Assembly (NCBI GenBank): GCA_041747435.1
Contig: JBGTFE010000146.1
Location: 1 to 64,000, forward strand
Reading direction: 5' to 3'
Length of the DNA stretch: 64,000 nt
DNA from: JBGTFE01 sp041747435
GTDB lineage: Bacteria; Acidobacteriota; Blastocatellia; Pyrinomonadales; Pyrinomonadaceae
The notes beneath the pieces were generated by a model. That model did no database searches and was not told the DNA's origin. It saw only the letters and a list, made by a program, of their open reading frames with translations. Below, one piece after another: positions 14,926 to 24,102 of this stretch. The translations under genes were made by a program, and so were the position numbers. The number at the start of each line of letters is the position of its first letter. Positions within the stretch are counted from its first letter, which is position 1.

Positions 14926-16722
14926 CTAGTCCGTCGCCTCCAATTCTTCTTCGAGTAGCTGCCGCTCGTAAAGGTCGGCGTATTCGCCGCCGAGCGAGAT
15001 CAATTCGTCGTGCATTCCGCGTTCGATGATGCGACCTTCGTCGAGTACGCAAATCAGATCGGCGTCGCGAATTGTCGAAATTCGATGCGAAACGATCAGG
15101 GTCGTTCGGTCGCTGCGGACGTCGCGCAAATTGTGCAGAATTTTTTCTTCGGTGTAAGTATCGACTGCCGATAGGGAGTCGTCGAGAATCAAAATTCGCG
15201 GATCGCGCATCACAGCTCGCGCGATCGCCGTCCGCTGTTTTTGTCCGCCGGAAAGCGTGATGCCGCGCTCGCCTACGAGCTGTTCGTATTTATTCGGAAA
15301 ATCTTTGATGTCGTCCGTAAGACTGGCGGTCTCGGCGGATTTTTCAACCGAGATTTGCGATCGCGAGTCGGTTGAGTTTAAACCGCCCGCTAACACAGGC
15401 GGTTCCGACTCGATTCCAAACGCAATATTTTCCGCCAGCGTGTCCGAAAAAAGAAAAGTTTCCTGCGGAACGAAACCGATCGATCTCCGAAGCTGTTCGA
15501 TGTGAAATCTTCGGATCGGAATATCGTCGATCAAAACCGTACCTTCCGGCGCATCGAGCAGGCGCGGAACCAAACTTACCAACGTAGATTTTCCGCTTCC
15601 GGTTTTGCCGACAAAAGCAACGGTTTTTCCCATTTCGACCTTCAAGTTGATATTTTCCAAAACAGGCTTGCCGTTATATGCAAAAGTTAAATTCTTAAAT
15701 TCGATCCTGCCCTTTATTTTAGGTTGTTTTCTAGCTTCAGGCACGTCCTTTATTAATGGCTCGGTTTCCAAAATCGCGTTAAAGCGTTTTAGAGAAGCCG
15801 TTCCGCGTTGGTAGAGATTGACGACGTAGCCAAGCGCGATGAGATACCAGATCATTCTCTGCAAATAAAGAATAAACGCTGTGAAATCGCCCGCCGTGAT
15901 CTCGCTGCGGACAGCCATCGGCACACCGACGGCAACGATGATCACAAAGCCCAAACCTATAAAGAAAAACAAAAGCGGACGCATTGCCGCCGCGTATTTT
16001 ACAAGCGAAATATTTTTTTGCGCGTATTCGCGGTTCAATTCCTGAAATTTTTCGATCTCCGCACCTTCCTGCGCGTATGCGCGAACGACGCGAACGCCGG
16101 TCAGATTTTCCTGCGCGCGCGCTGTGATATCCGAGAAAAATTCCTGGATCTTTTCGAAACGAACGTGAATTCGCTGACCCAAAAATTTAACCGTCAGCGA
16201 GACAAATGGCATTGGAATGAGCAGCAAAAGCGTAAGTTTGACCGAAATGCCGAGCATGATCGGAAGCGAAATACAGAGCGCGAAAATTGCCTGGAACGAA
16301 TAAAGGATCATTGGTCCGACCATTTGGCGAACCGCCGATAGGTCATTCGTCGCCCGCGCCATCAAATCTCCGACGCGAGTTTTTGAGAAAAATTCGAGAG
16401 GTTGTTTGACGAGCGCGTCATAAAAATCGCGCCGCATATCGTATTCGATGTGCCTCGATGCGTTTATCAAAAGCCGCCGCTGCCAAAATAGAAAAACGCC
16501 GCTAACCAAATTCGCGCCGAGAATTATCGCCGGGTAATAGAGCACATTTCGCCACGTCAGGGCTTCATTTTGATAACTCACCTGAAGAAAATCTATCGCC
16601 TGCCCGACAAGATACGGAATCAACAGTCCAAACGCCATCGAAAACAATATAAACAACACGCCTAAAACGACGTGCCATTTGTACGGCTTAAAATAGCGGA
16701 CGAATTTTTTAAGTTCTTCCAT
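14926..16722 (-). CDS. ABC exporter half-transporter (fused permease and ATPase, MsbA/LmrA-like)
   Basis: 598 residues: an N-terminal exporter transmembrane domain with six helices (residues 1-320), then an ATPase with Walker A GKTGSGKST (about 372-380), signature LSGGQKQR (about 488-495), Walker B ILILDDSLSAVD and switch SHR. It should work as a homodimer exporting lipid or a hydrophobic compound; the substrate is unknown. Between the Q-loop strand (ENIAFGIE) and the signature helix there are about 16-20 extra residues (PPVLAGGLNSTDSRSQ) encoded by a palindromic DNA element at 15365-15411, kept in frame. This sits in the variable helical subdomain, so the protein may stay functional. Confidence 0.9.
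   Translation of the reverse strand: MEELKKFVRYFKPYKWHVVLGVLFILFSMAFGLLIPYLVGQAIDFLQVSYQNEALTWRNVLYYPAIILGANLVSGVFLFWQRRLLINASRHIEYDMRRDFYDALVKQPLEFFSKTRVGDLMARATNDLSAVRQMVGPMILYSFQAIFALCISLPIMLGISVKLTLLLLIPMPFVSLTVKFLGQRIHVRFEKIQEFFSDITARAQENLTGVRVVRAYAQEGAEIEKFQELNREYAQKNISLVKYAAAMRPLLFFFIGLGFVIIVAVGVPMAVRSEITAGDFTAFILYLQRMIWYLIALGYVVNLYQRGTASLKRFNAILETEPLIKDVPEARKQPKIKGRIEFKNLTFAYNGKPVLENINLKVEMGKTVAFVGKTGSGKSTLVSLVPRLLDAPEGTVLIDDIPIRRFHIEQLRRSIGFVPQETFLFSDTLAENIAFGIESEPPVLAGGLNSTDSRSQISVEKSAETASLTDDIKDFPNKYEQLVGERGITLSGGQKQRTAIARAVMRDPRILILDDSLSAVDTYTEEKILHNLRDVRSDRTTLIVSHRISTIRDADLICVLDEGRIIERGMHDELISLGGEYADLYERQLLEEELEATD
15365..15411. repeat. REP-like palindromic element inserted in frame in the ABC exporter gene
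   Basis: Outer arms GAGTCGG (15365-15371) and CCGACTC (15405-15411) and inner arms AACCGCC (15381-15387) and GGCGGTT (15398-15404) pair perfectly. The loop is CGCTAACACA, with a 9-nt bulge on one side. The nested palindrome with a CGCTAAC centre has the form of a REP element rather than coding sequence, and the peptide it encodes has no counterpart in the conserved ATPase fold. Confidence 0.7.
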
Positions 16723-16933
16723 TTTTTATTTCTTGCAAAGCTTGATTCGCCTGAAAATTCTTGCAAAAGCAAAATAAATTTGCCAGAATAACCGCCAATA
16801 ACGCATTACTCATTTTAAGATTTTCTGCGGTAATTCGAGTTTTGACGAACTATCCACCGACGAATCACCGATTTAAAAGTTTATCATCCAACACGACTTT
16901 CTGCCTTTCCGAGGCAATTTGCTTGAGGTTTTT

Positions 16934-18715
16934 ATGAATAAAAATTTTCGTATTTTTGGGGTTTCGATGATTTTCGTTTGTTTTGCGGGCGTCTTCGCCT
17001 CGGCGCAATCATTTCAACCGACAAAGGAAAATTCCGGCAATGGTTCGACCGAAAAGTCTTCGGAAATGGAAGACGTAAAACGCCAGCTTCGCGAACAGCA
17101 AAAGCAGATCGATCAGCTGCAGAGAATGATCGAGCAGCAGTCAAAGATCATTGCGCAGATGCAAAATAATCCGGCGCCGTCCGATCAATCGGCAACGGTG
17201 AATGTTCCGGCAAACCCGACGCAAACTTCAGAGAATGACGTCGAAGCTCGTTTGGCAAAAGTCGAAGAACAATCGAAAAAAACAACGGAATCCGTCGCCA
17301 AAAATCAACTCGGAAATCTCGGTTTCAGCGGCGAGATTCGTATGCAGTATGACTCGATCTACGGGCAGCTTAATAACGCGCCGAACATAGAAAATCCGGC
17401 AATTTTAGGCAACGAATTATCTTCGCGCCAACGGATTCGCTATCGTCTGCGATTTGCGATCAGAGGAAAGATCGGCGGCGATGTTTTTTCAGGATTTTAC
17501 AATAGCAGCGGCGAAAAACGAATGGACAAAGAATTCGAATGGGGCATTCGTTTTTCGAGCGGAAGTCTTTCAAATCCGGTTTCGCCGAATCCCGTTTTGA
17601 CCGATTTTTTCTCGCGCAAACCGATTGGGATCGACCAGGCTTTTGTTTCGTGGCGACCGCGTTTTGCACCGGGTTTTCGAATTATTGCCGGAAAATTTGA
17701 ACCGACCTGGGCGCGAACCGAATTGACGATCGACAATGATCTTCAAGTAGAAGGCGTGAGCCAAATCTTTTCACGCGACATCAAAAATTCTTTTCTCAAA
17801 AATATTACGTTCAGCGCGTGGCAACTGCCGATGCTCGAACGCGGCACGACCTTTGTGAGAAACGCCAACGGGACGGTAAATATCGAAGAATCGCGCCGCG
17901 CCGGACGCGATTTGGGATTGTTCGGAGCGCAGCTTCAATCGAAATTTGCGCTTAATTCTAAAACCAATTTGACGCTTTCGGTTGCCGACCTCTTTTTTGC
18001 CAACACCGACGCGATCAATCCGATACAAGTTTTCGGAAGCAATCTACAGCTGCCCGTAACGATCACGATTCCCGCGACGGCGACGACACCGGCGCAAACT
18101 GTTACCGGAGTCGTCAATATTCCGCGTGAATTATTGCTTTCCGGCAACGGCAATTTAGGGCTTTCGGCGGCAACCAACGCGGCGATCAACCGCAACGGAC
18201 GGCTGGCATCAGGCTTTAATCTGGTCGATTTGCTGGCGCAGATCGAATTTAAGCAATACAAATATAATCCGATGGCGTTTGTTTTTAATTACGTCCGCAA
18301 CACGCAAACAAGCGATGTCGTCGTCGCAGATTCGGCGGGCAACGACCGTATTTTGCCGAATAATGAAAACGACGCGATCTGGGCGGAATTTCGGATTCAA
18401 AGTTTGCGGAAAAAACGCGGAAGCGATTTCGGCGCACCGGTTGTCGGCGATATTTTGGCAAGCTACACGTTTTTGAGGATCGAAAAAGATGCCGTTCTCA
18501 CGCCGTTTAACTGGGACGATATGGTTCAGCCATCGGACGTTCGGGCGCATAAGTTGTTTTTCAGCTACACGGTCGATCCGCGCGTTACTTTCAATATCAC
18601 GGGATTGTTTAATCAACGTCCGAACGGTTTGCTCGGACCATTCGGCACAACACCGCCGAATTCGCTCAATCGCAGCACAACGCGCTTGCAGTTTGACACG
18701 GTTTTTAAATTCTAA
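16934..18715 (+). CDS. Outer-membrane beta-barrel porin with N-terminal coiled coil
   Basis: 593 residues from the ATG at 16934 (GAGG 5 nt upstream). A signal peptide (FRIFGVSMIFVCFAGVFASA) is followed by a coiled coil (VKRQLREQQKQIDQLQRMIE), a Pro/Thr-rich linker and, from about residue 120, alternating strands ending in an aromatic (TTRLQFDTVFKF), the C-terminal Phe signature of barrel proteins. The coiled coil may bind peptidoglycan or trimerise, as in SLH-less porins of the putative phosphate/carbohydrate porin type. It heads a run of five same-strand genes with short gaps that look like one redox/envelope cluster. The solute is not known. Confidence 0.8.
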   Translation: MNKNFRIFGVSMIFVCFAGVFASAQSFQPTKENSGNGSTEKSSEMEDVKRQLREQQKQIDQLQRMIEQQSKIIAQMQNNPAPSDQSATVNVPANPTQTSENDVEARLAKVEEQSKKTTESVAKNQLGNLGFSGEIRMQYDSIYGQLNNAPNIENPAILGNELSSRQRIRYRLRFAIRGKIGGDVFSGFYNSSGEKRMDKEFEWGIRFSSGSLSNPVSPNPVLTDFFSRKPIGIDQAFVSWRPRFAPGFRIIAGKFEPTWARTELTIDNDLQVEGVSQIFSRDIKNSFLKNITFSAWQLPMLERGTTFVRNANGTVNIEESRRAGRDLGLFGAQLQSKFALNSKTNLTLSVADLFFANTDAINPIQVFGSNLQLPVTITIPATATTPAQTVTGVVNIPRELLLSGNGNLGLSAATNAAINRNGRLASGFNLVDLLAQIEFKQYKYNPMAFVFNYVRNTQTSDVVVADSAGNDRILPNNENDAIWAEFRIQSLRKKRGSDFGAPVVGDILASYTFLRIEKDAVLTPFNWDDMVQPSDVRAHKLFFSYTVDPRVTFNITGLFNQRPNGLLGPFGTTPPNSLNRSTTRLQFDTVFKF

Positions 18716-18767
18716 ATTTTTATGACGGATTGGAGCGTTAATTTCGCATATTCAAAAAGAGGTGAAA

Positions 18768-19415
18768 ATGAAAGGAATCATTTACGCAATTGACAGCAAA
18801 ATCAATTTGATCACGATCTTGTTTTTGTTTTGGATGTTGTTTTGGGGCTTGAACGGTTTAGACAAGTTTTTTAACAACAGTTCGCAGCTTATCAAGGAGC
18901 GTTGGGCTTCGCAGGGTTTTTTGGTCGAAAAAGACACGCAAAATGTCGTGTATTCGATTCAGCCGTCAGAAAAGATCGGCTGGTACGGAGTCAATCGGGA
19001 CGCGAAATTCGCAAATTATTTCCGAACGCTAGGATTGCCGCCGTCGGTCGCGACCGTTACGCTTTATTTTTTCGCAATTTTGGAGATCATCATCGCCGCG
19101 ATGTTTTTATGGCTGTTTATCCGGCAATTTATGGAAAACAAAGAAGAAAGCAAGATCAAACTGATCGCCGACCGCACGGTTCACCGGCTGATTTTCAAGG
19201 CAAGCATTTGGATTTTTATCGCTTTTATTACGGGCGACATTCTTTTCGGCGACCGAATCGAGGTTTGGGAACACGGCACATATTTGGCGATGACGATCGT
19301 TACATATGATCTGTGGTATCGCACCGACCAATTTTTTATCGAGCAGCGAAGGCAAAAGCGTGCTGACGGAGAAATTTCCTTGCAGGCTTCTTCCTATAAT
19401 TTGGAGGTTGAATAG
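18768..19415 (+). CDS. DoxX-like integral membrane protein, copy 1
   Basis: 215 residues, about four transmembrane helices. Start at the ATG at 18768 with AAGAGGTG just upstream. Landmarks: INLITILFLFW, LNGLDKFF, YSIQPSEKIGWYGVN, DRIEVWEHGTY, YDLWYRTDQFF and a C-terminal QASSYNLEVE. The four-helix layout and the GLDKFF segment recall DoxX/DoxD-type quinone-linked membrane proteins, but the match is weak and no catalytic residues are known. The next gene is a paralogue, separated by 2 bp. Function in the cluster (electron entry or membrane scaffold) is inferred from the cytochrome gene downstream. Confidence 0.7.
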   Translation: MKGIIYAIDSKINLITILFLFWMLFWGLNGLDKFFNNSSQLIKERWASQGFLVEKDTQNVVYSIQPSEKIGWYGVNRDAKFANYFRTLGLPPSVATVTLYFFAILEIIIAAMFLWLFIRQFMENKEESKIKLIADRTVHRLIFKASIWIFIAFITGDILFGDRIEVWEHGTYLAMTIVTYDLWYRTDQFFIEQRRQKRADGEISLQASSYNLEVE

Positions 19416-19417
19416 CA

Positions 19418-20086
19418 ATGAAAAGTCTTATCTATTTGTTTGATAAACGCTTAAATTTGATCACGCTAATGCTTTTGTTTTGGGCGATATTCTGGACTTT
19501 GGACGGCTTTGATAAGTTTTTTGATGGCGAACAAGAAGTGCTTTTTGAAAAATGGTCGTCAAAAGGTTCGGTCGTTGACGCGAACAATAACGTTATTTAT
19601 ACGATTCAGCCGCCGAATAATGTCGGTTGGTATGGAATAAACTACGAAAATCAAGTGATAAGTTGGTTCAAAACAATTCACGTTTCTCCGAATAGCGCCA
19701 TTGCATTAACTTACGCTTTCGCGATTTGGGAGATTCTCACCGGACTTTTGTTTCTGATCTTAGTTTTTTGGCATCTGAAGCCTGAATCGCGCGAAGACGG
19801 TAAGAACTTTTTTACAAATCGCACGCTTCATCGATTGGCGTATAAATCGAGCGTGCTGATGTTCGTTGTTTTATCCGTCGCACTCCAGCTTTTTGGCGAC
19901 CGCACGCGGCTTTGGGAAATCGGAACATATATGCTGATGACCTTGATCGCCTATGATATGTGGTATCGCACCGACCGCTTTATGCTCGAACTGCGAAAGA
20001 AAAAGCTGGCGGGAATTGATGACGGCGACGATACAAACTCCGAACAAGCGTCGGCATATAATTTAAAAGAGCCAGCAACGGAGTAG
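19418..20086 (+). CDS. DoxX-like integral membrane protein, copy 2 (tandem paralogue)
   Basis: 222 residues with the same helix pattern and the same landmarks as the preceding protein: LNLITLMLLFW, LDGFDKFF, YTIQPPNNVGWYGIN, DRTRLWEIGTY, YDMWYRTDRFM and C-terminal QASAYNLKE. The copies are diverged across most of their length but keep these blocks, so the duplication is old and the pair likely forms a heterodimer. The conserved IQPxxxxGWYGxN loop should face one side of the membrane and is the best place to look for a cofactor or substrate site. Confidence 0.7.
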   Translation: MKSLIYLFDKRLNLITLMLLFWAIFWTLDGFDKFFDGEQEVLFEKWSSKGSVVDANNNVIYTIQPPNNVGWYGINYENQVISWFKTIHVSPNSAIALTYAFAIWEILTGLLFLILVFWHLKPESREDGKNFFTNRTLHRLAYKSSVLMFVVLSVALQLFGDRTRLWEIGTYMLMTLIAYDMWYRTDRFMLELRKKKLAGIDDGDDTNSEQASAYNLKEPATE

Positions 20087-20122
20087 GAACTTGTAAAAAT
20101 CGTTGGGATCAATATTCGAATT

Positions 20123-21901
20123 ATGAGACGAAAACTGCAAATCACGGCTTTTATAGTGTTTATTGTGTTTACCGGGATAATTTTATTCCCGCGGTTGTTT
20201 ATTACAAACGCAAACCCGGAAGCGCTTTCAGACAAAGAACCTGCGACCGATTCCGTCGAAAATGCAAATCAACTGCCCGAAATTGTCGATCTTCCTCACA
20301 CCAAGATCGGGTTAGGGCAGCGAATATTTTTCGGCATCGAAGTGATTGACGAAGAAGGCGACCTTGTTCGCATCGAGTTGATAGAAAAGCCGAAATCAGC
20401 AAAGTTTAATCAAAATACTTTGACCGTTGATTGGACACCGCAGAAAAGCGATGGCAAGGTCGGGAAATTTGTCGTCAAAGTAACCGAATTGCCGCGCGAC
20501 AAATCGCGTGAGCCGCGCACCGTAACGAAAAATTACAACATCCAGATCGTCAAAAAACCTGTGAAATTGTTGGAATTGCCGTCCGCGCCGCTCGAAGTTG
20601 AAGCATTTGTCTCGATCATTGATCCGGCTCGGCTCGTTGCGGCAAACAAGCAATGGAATATCGTTAAACTTTTTCAGCGAATCGCCGAAATCGAAGCTGA
20701 CAAGCAAATCAAACCCGACTACGGAATTCAGCGGACAAGCGGCGAACAGCTTTTCCGCGATTCGATGAAGCAGCTTGCGATTTTGCACAAAAATCCGACA
20801 ATTGATCCCGATAGTCCGCAGTTTAATAAAGAATGGGATGCGGAACATTGGCGATTGATCGCCGTGCGTCCGCGCATAAACAAAAAGGTTTTTGAATTGC
20901 GCCTCGTTTATTTTAACGTCAAAGCCGCCGAACAAGTCTATCTGATGCCGCGAATGCGAATCGTGCGAGGCGGCGACGCAAATCGCCCTGATGAATTGCG
21001 CCAGAAAAACAATCTGACATTTGCCAAAATGTTTCACGAAGCATTTTTCGACGGCGAAAATATGAAGCCTTTTGTCAAAAACAACAAAGCCAAATACGGC
21101 GAAGCGTTGGCGGATTTTATGACGAAAGTTTTGACCTATTACGACAAAGACGATCCGATGATGCGGGCAAATCTCGCGGCAGTTCCGCATAATTCGCGGC
21201 TTGGCGGCGGAAATGAATACGACAAAAACGGAAATTATCTGCACGGCGACGGTTGGGCGTTGGGCGCATTGACGGTCGGCACGGAAATGCGTAATGGCAA
21301 AAAGGTTTTGGCTTTTACGAGTCCGCCGATTTCGGGCTTTGTCGCCAGCATCAAGCCGAACAAGGAAAACACTGCATTCAAACCCGCGATTCCGCCGATT
21401 GCCGATCCTGATAATCCGAATTACAAAAAAGGCTGGGAAAAACTGCTCAATGACGACGGAACTTTCTTTATTCCCAAAGAAATGGACGACGGCGAGGTTC
21501 ACGGGAATAATATTGACACGAGTCTGAATCCGCGTGAAGTTCAAACCGGATTTCGCTTTGCCGAAACTCCGCTCAGAGATGCGCGGCGCAGACTTTTCGA
21601 GGAAAAAGGAATGACTTGTATCCAATGCCACGTTCGCAATTTTGACGAGGGAAATTATTTAACGAATATGAATAGTCCGCAAAAAATGCCTTTGAATTTT
21701 AATACCAATCCGATTCCGCGCGTGTTTTTTATCATTACGCCGACCTTGCACAGCGGACGCAGTGAATATATCCGCCGCGAAGAAGACGAACAAGTCGGCA
21801 ATATGCAAGGCGTTTTCCGCGATTATTTAGGTATTCAAGTCAAAATAAACTCGCCTCTCACAAAAGATTGGGTTCACAACACTAAAAAAGGACGAAGTTA
21901 A
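20123..21901 (+). CDS. Membrane-anchored monohaem c-type cytochrome with N-terminal Ig-like domain
   Basis: 592 residues. An N-terminal signal anchor (ITAFIVFIVFTGIILFP) is followed by an Ig/cadherin-like beta domain (residues about 55-145, with GIEVIDEEGDLVRIELIEKP and LTVDWTPQKSDGKVGKFVVK), a large unassigned middle region and a single haem attachment site CIQCH at 499-503. Met residues after it (NMNSPQKMP) could supply the distal ligand. I know no named family with this layout. It lies 36 bp after the DoxX-like pair and 2 bp before a polytopic membrane protein, so periplasmic electron transfer linked to these membrane proteins and the porin is a reasonable inference. Confidence 0.7.
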   Translation: MRRKLQITAFIVFIVFTGIILFPRLFITNANPEALSDKEPATDSVENANQLPEIVDLPHTKIGLGQRIFFGIEVIDEEGDLVRIELIEKPKSAKFNQNTLTVDWTPQKSDGKVGKFVVKVTELPRDKSREPRTVTKNYNIQIVKKPVKLLELPSAPLEVEAFVSIIDPARLVAANKQWNIVKLFQRIAEIEADKQIKPDYGIQRTSGEQLFRDSMKQLAILHKNPTIDPDSPQFNKEWDAEHWRLIAVRPRINKKVFELRLVYFNVKAAEQVYLMPRMRIVRGGDANRPDELRQKNNLTFAKMFHEAFFDGENMKPFVKNNKAKYGEALADFMTKVLTYYDKDDPMMRANLAAVPHNSRLGGGNEYDKNGNYLHGDGWALGALTVGTEMRNGKKVLAFTSPPISGFVASIKPNKENTAFKPAIPPIADPDNPNYKKGWEKLLNDDGTFFIPKEMDDGEVHGNNIDTSLNPREVQTGFRFAETPLRDARRRLFEEKGMTCIQCHVRNFDEGNYLTNMNSPQKMPLNFNTNPIPRVFFIITPTLHSGRSEYIRREEDEQVGNMQGVFRDYLGIQVKINSPLTKDWVHNTKKGRS

Positions 21902-21903
21902 AA

Positions 21904-22983
21904 ATGACCGACAAAACATTAAAAACTTTACGGCAATGTTGTTTTGTTCTATTTCCCGTTTTTCTCATTGCAATCACTGCAATTTCAGCCGACGCGCACG
22001 TGAAATGGTTTTTCGACTACGACGTAACGAAACCGCCGACACCGATCGGCGAAGTTTTGGACGGCACATTCGTTAAAATGTTTCTCGTCTCGGTTGTGGC
22101 GTGTTACCTGTTTTTCTTGGCTGATCGCTACATTTACGAAGAAGGAATCTTAGGCGAATTTGACAAAAAGCTGAAACTTTTCGACGGCGCGGCAAATTAC
22201 ATTATGCGCGGCGCGGCGGGAATTTTCTTTCTCGCGCTGTTCGGTTGGTGGGCGTTGGGTTACGGGCAGAGTTTTTATCTTACGCCCGAACTCAAAACCG
22301 ATTCGCCGATTGTGCCGTGGATTCATTTGATAATGGCTCTCGCGGTTGTTTCGCGTTATACGTCCTTTATTACGGGCTTGGGCGTTTTCTTTTTGTATTT
22401 CGCCGCCGGATTTCAATACGGACTTTTTCACATTCTCGATTACCTGATTTTTCTTGGCATCGCATTTTATTTGACCGTTTCGCAAACAAAGGTCAAAGGC
22501 TTGCTGAAAGCCGCATTTATCGCGCTTTTTGCTTGTGCGGGATTGACACTGATTTGGGCGGCAGTCGAAAAATTCGCCTATTCGCATTGGACGATTGCGG
22601 TTTTGGCGGACAAACCGAATATCACGATGGGAATGCCGCCTCACATATTTATGAAAGTTTCGGGTTTTATCGAATTTTTCGTAACGTTCATCCTGCTCGG
22701 CGCGGTTTCGGTGGTCGGACGGCTGATTTCGCTCGGATTTATGTCGGTTTTTGTCTTGGCGGTTTTCGAGTTCGGAATGGTTGATGCCGTCGGACATTTG
22801 ATGATCGTCGCAATTCTCTGGGTTTTGATCGTGCGCGGTCCGACCGATGCGCGAAATATGCTCGTCTTGCCCGACAAATCACTTTTCACGGAAGCGTATT
22901 TTATGACCGGACTTTATTTTTTAGCTTTTGTGATGATTTTTATTCTTTATTACGGAATTCATTATTATTCTTACGGAACGTAA
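21904..22983 (+). CDS. Polytopic inner-membrane protein of the cytochrome cluster
   Basis: 359 residues with about nine or ten hydrophobic helices. After a first hydrophobic segment comes DAHVKWFFDYDVTKPPTPIG, a histidine-containing extracytoplasmic loop. Further histidines sit at helix edges (PWIHLIMALAV, FHILDYLIF, PPHIFMKVSGF, VDAVGHLMIVA, GIHYYS) and could bind haem or metal, though no pattern is diagnostic. Family unknown; the size and histidine spread would suit a quinone- or haem-binding membrane subunit. It closes the five-gene cluster and ends 5 bp from the convergent thioesterase. Confidence 0.65.
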   Translation: MTDKTLKTLRQCCFVLFPVFLIAITAISADAHVKWFFDYDVTKPPTPIGEVLDGTFVKMFLVSVVACYLFFLADRYIYEEGILGEFDKKLKLFDGAANYIMRGAAGIFFLALFGWWALGYGQSFYLTPELKTDSPIVPWIHLIMALAVVSRYTSFITGLGVFFLYFAAGFQYGLFHILDYLIFLGIAFYLTVSQTKVKGLLKAAFIALFACAGLTLIWAAVEKFAYSHWTIAVLADKPNITMGMPPHIFMKVSGFIEFFVTFILLGAVSVVGRLISLGFMSVFVLAVFEFGMVDAVGHLMIVAILWVLIVRGPTDARNMLVLPDKSLFTEAYFMTGLYFLAFVMIFILYYGIHYYSYGT

Positions 22984-22988
22984 TCCAT

Positions 22989-23405
22989 CTACACTTTCAT
23001 ATAAGTCGAAAGCGCGGTCGCGATCAGCTTTCCTTCTTCGTTTGTGACCTCCGCTGAAACCGTCGAGATCCTTCGTCCGGCGCGAACGATCTTTGCGGTG
23101 CAGACGATCTCGCCTTCCGTATGCGGGCGCAGGTAGTGAACCGTCAGATCGACCGTTGTTGATTGCTCGTGTTTTTCCTGCGCGCTGATCAGGGCAAACG
23201 CCGTCGCCGTGTCGATCAATGAGGCGGTCACTCCGCCGTGCAAAAGTCCGTAAGGCTGGCGCAAGTCATCGCGCATTTTCAATTTCAGCACGGCTTCGCC
23301 AAACTTTAGATCAACGAGTTCCAAGCCCAAAAGCTTTGGAAACGGAGCATTTTTCAGCGCTTCCCTCGCCATTAGTTTTTGTTCTTCCGTTATTTCTTTA
23401 CTCAT
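22989..23405 (-). CDS. PaaI-type hotdog-fold thioesterase
   Basis: 138 residues, the normal size for a single hotdog domain. It has the family core LRQPYGLLHGGVTASLIDTATAFAL with the HGG motif and the Asp on the central helix, then TTVDLTVHYLRPHTEG. Such enzymes hydrolyse acyl- or aryl-CoA thioesters in the cytosol; the substrate is undefined. The start overlaps by 8 bp the stop of the lipoprotein gene on the same strand, so the two are probably co-translated although their functions are not clearly related. Confidence 0.9.
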   Translation of the reverse strand: MSKEITEEQKLMAREALKNAPFPKLLGLELVDLKFGEAVLKLKMRDDLRQPYGLLHGGVTASLIDTATAFALISAQEKHEQSTTVDLTVHYLRPHTEGEIVCTAKIVRAGRRISTVSAEVTNEEGKLIATALSTYMKV

Positions 23406-24102
23406 TTTCTTTTCTCAGAACACTTCGAAATTCTTCGATCGAAACCTTGCGAAAACCGTTCGGGATCGCAAACATTTCGGCGTCGGCTTCAAGTTTCAGA
23501 TTTCTGAATTCGATCTTCATCGTCAATGTTTTTTGCTCACCATCGACGCTGTAAAATTCCTGTCGAATGGGCAAATTCACCGTTTCATCTACAAAAATAA
23601 GCGATTCCGACTTTTCAGCATCGCCGAATACGATGCGATATTTTGTTAGATTTTCCGCCGTGCCGTCATTGAAAAACTTAACATCGGTTTTCGCGTTTAG
23701 CCACCGGCTGGTCAAAAAATCCGTCCAACCGTCGAAAAACGTTGCGCTCTCCGCAGGAGTTTCCGCATAGATCTTTTTAGACGACAGGAGCAGATAATTT
23801 TTGCCGGACTGTAAGAAAGTTGCTTGACCTTTTTTGCCCAAATCGTAATCGACCCTACGTTTCGCGCCGTCGCGCGCCATAAAAATTTTGTCTTCGCGAT
23901 CGTTTGCCGTCGTTACAATTTCGACCTGAAAAATATCGGGTTCTTTCGTCGAAAAAGGAATTTCGCTCTTCAATTCTTCAGCGGCGAACGGCGTCGGCGC
24001 GGAATTTTCGCCGCCTGTTTTTTGACAATATCGGCAAGCGGAAGACATCGCCAAAAAAAAGGCGAAAACCGCTAAAAATTTGAGCAACTTTAATGACCGC
24101 AT
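23398..24102 (-). CDS. Outer-membrane/periplasmic lipoprotein of unknown function
   Basis: 234 residues from the ATG at 24102, where MRSLKLLKFLAVFAFFLAMS leads to the lipobox SSAC. The mature part is beta-rich (EVEIVTT-like strands, FLQSGKNYLLLSSKKIYAET, RIVFGDAEKSESLIFVDE, LPIRQEFYSVDGEQKTLTMK) and resembles the LolA/LppX-type half-barrel proteins that shield lipids, or DUF4412-like proteins; this is only a fold-level impression. A longer frame to 24213 exists but would bury the signal peptide, so the ATG at 24102 is preferred. Overlaps the thioesterase gene by 8 bp. Confidence 0.7.
   Translation of the reverse strand: MRSLKLLKFLAVFAFFLAMSSACRYCQKTGGENSAPTPFAAEELKSEIPFSTKEPDIFQVEIVTTANDREDKIFMARDGAKRRVDYDLGKKGQATFLQSGKNYLLLSSKKIYAETPAESATFFDGWTDFLTSRWLNAKTDVKFFNDGTAENLTKYRIVFGDAEKSESLIFVDETVNLPIRQEFYSVDGEQKTLTMKIEFRNLKLEADAEMFAIPNGFRKVSIEEFRSVLRKENE

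Noticed and set aside
20396..21631. 411-codon open frame on the minus strand opposite the cytochrome gene
   Set aside because: It lies wholly opposite a gene with signal anchor, Ig-like domain and CxxCH, and its peptide is Arg/Phe/Val-rich antisense composition with no domain.
22150..22797. 215-codon minus-strand frame opposite the polytopic membrane protein
   Set aside because: Its Arg/Asn/His-rich composition is the complement of hydrophobic codons; no start signal.
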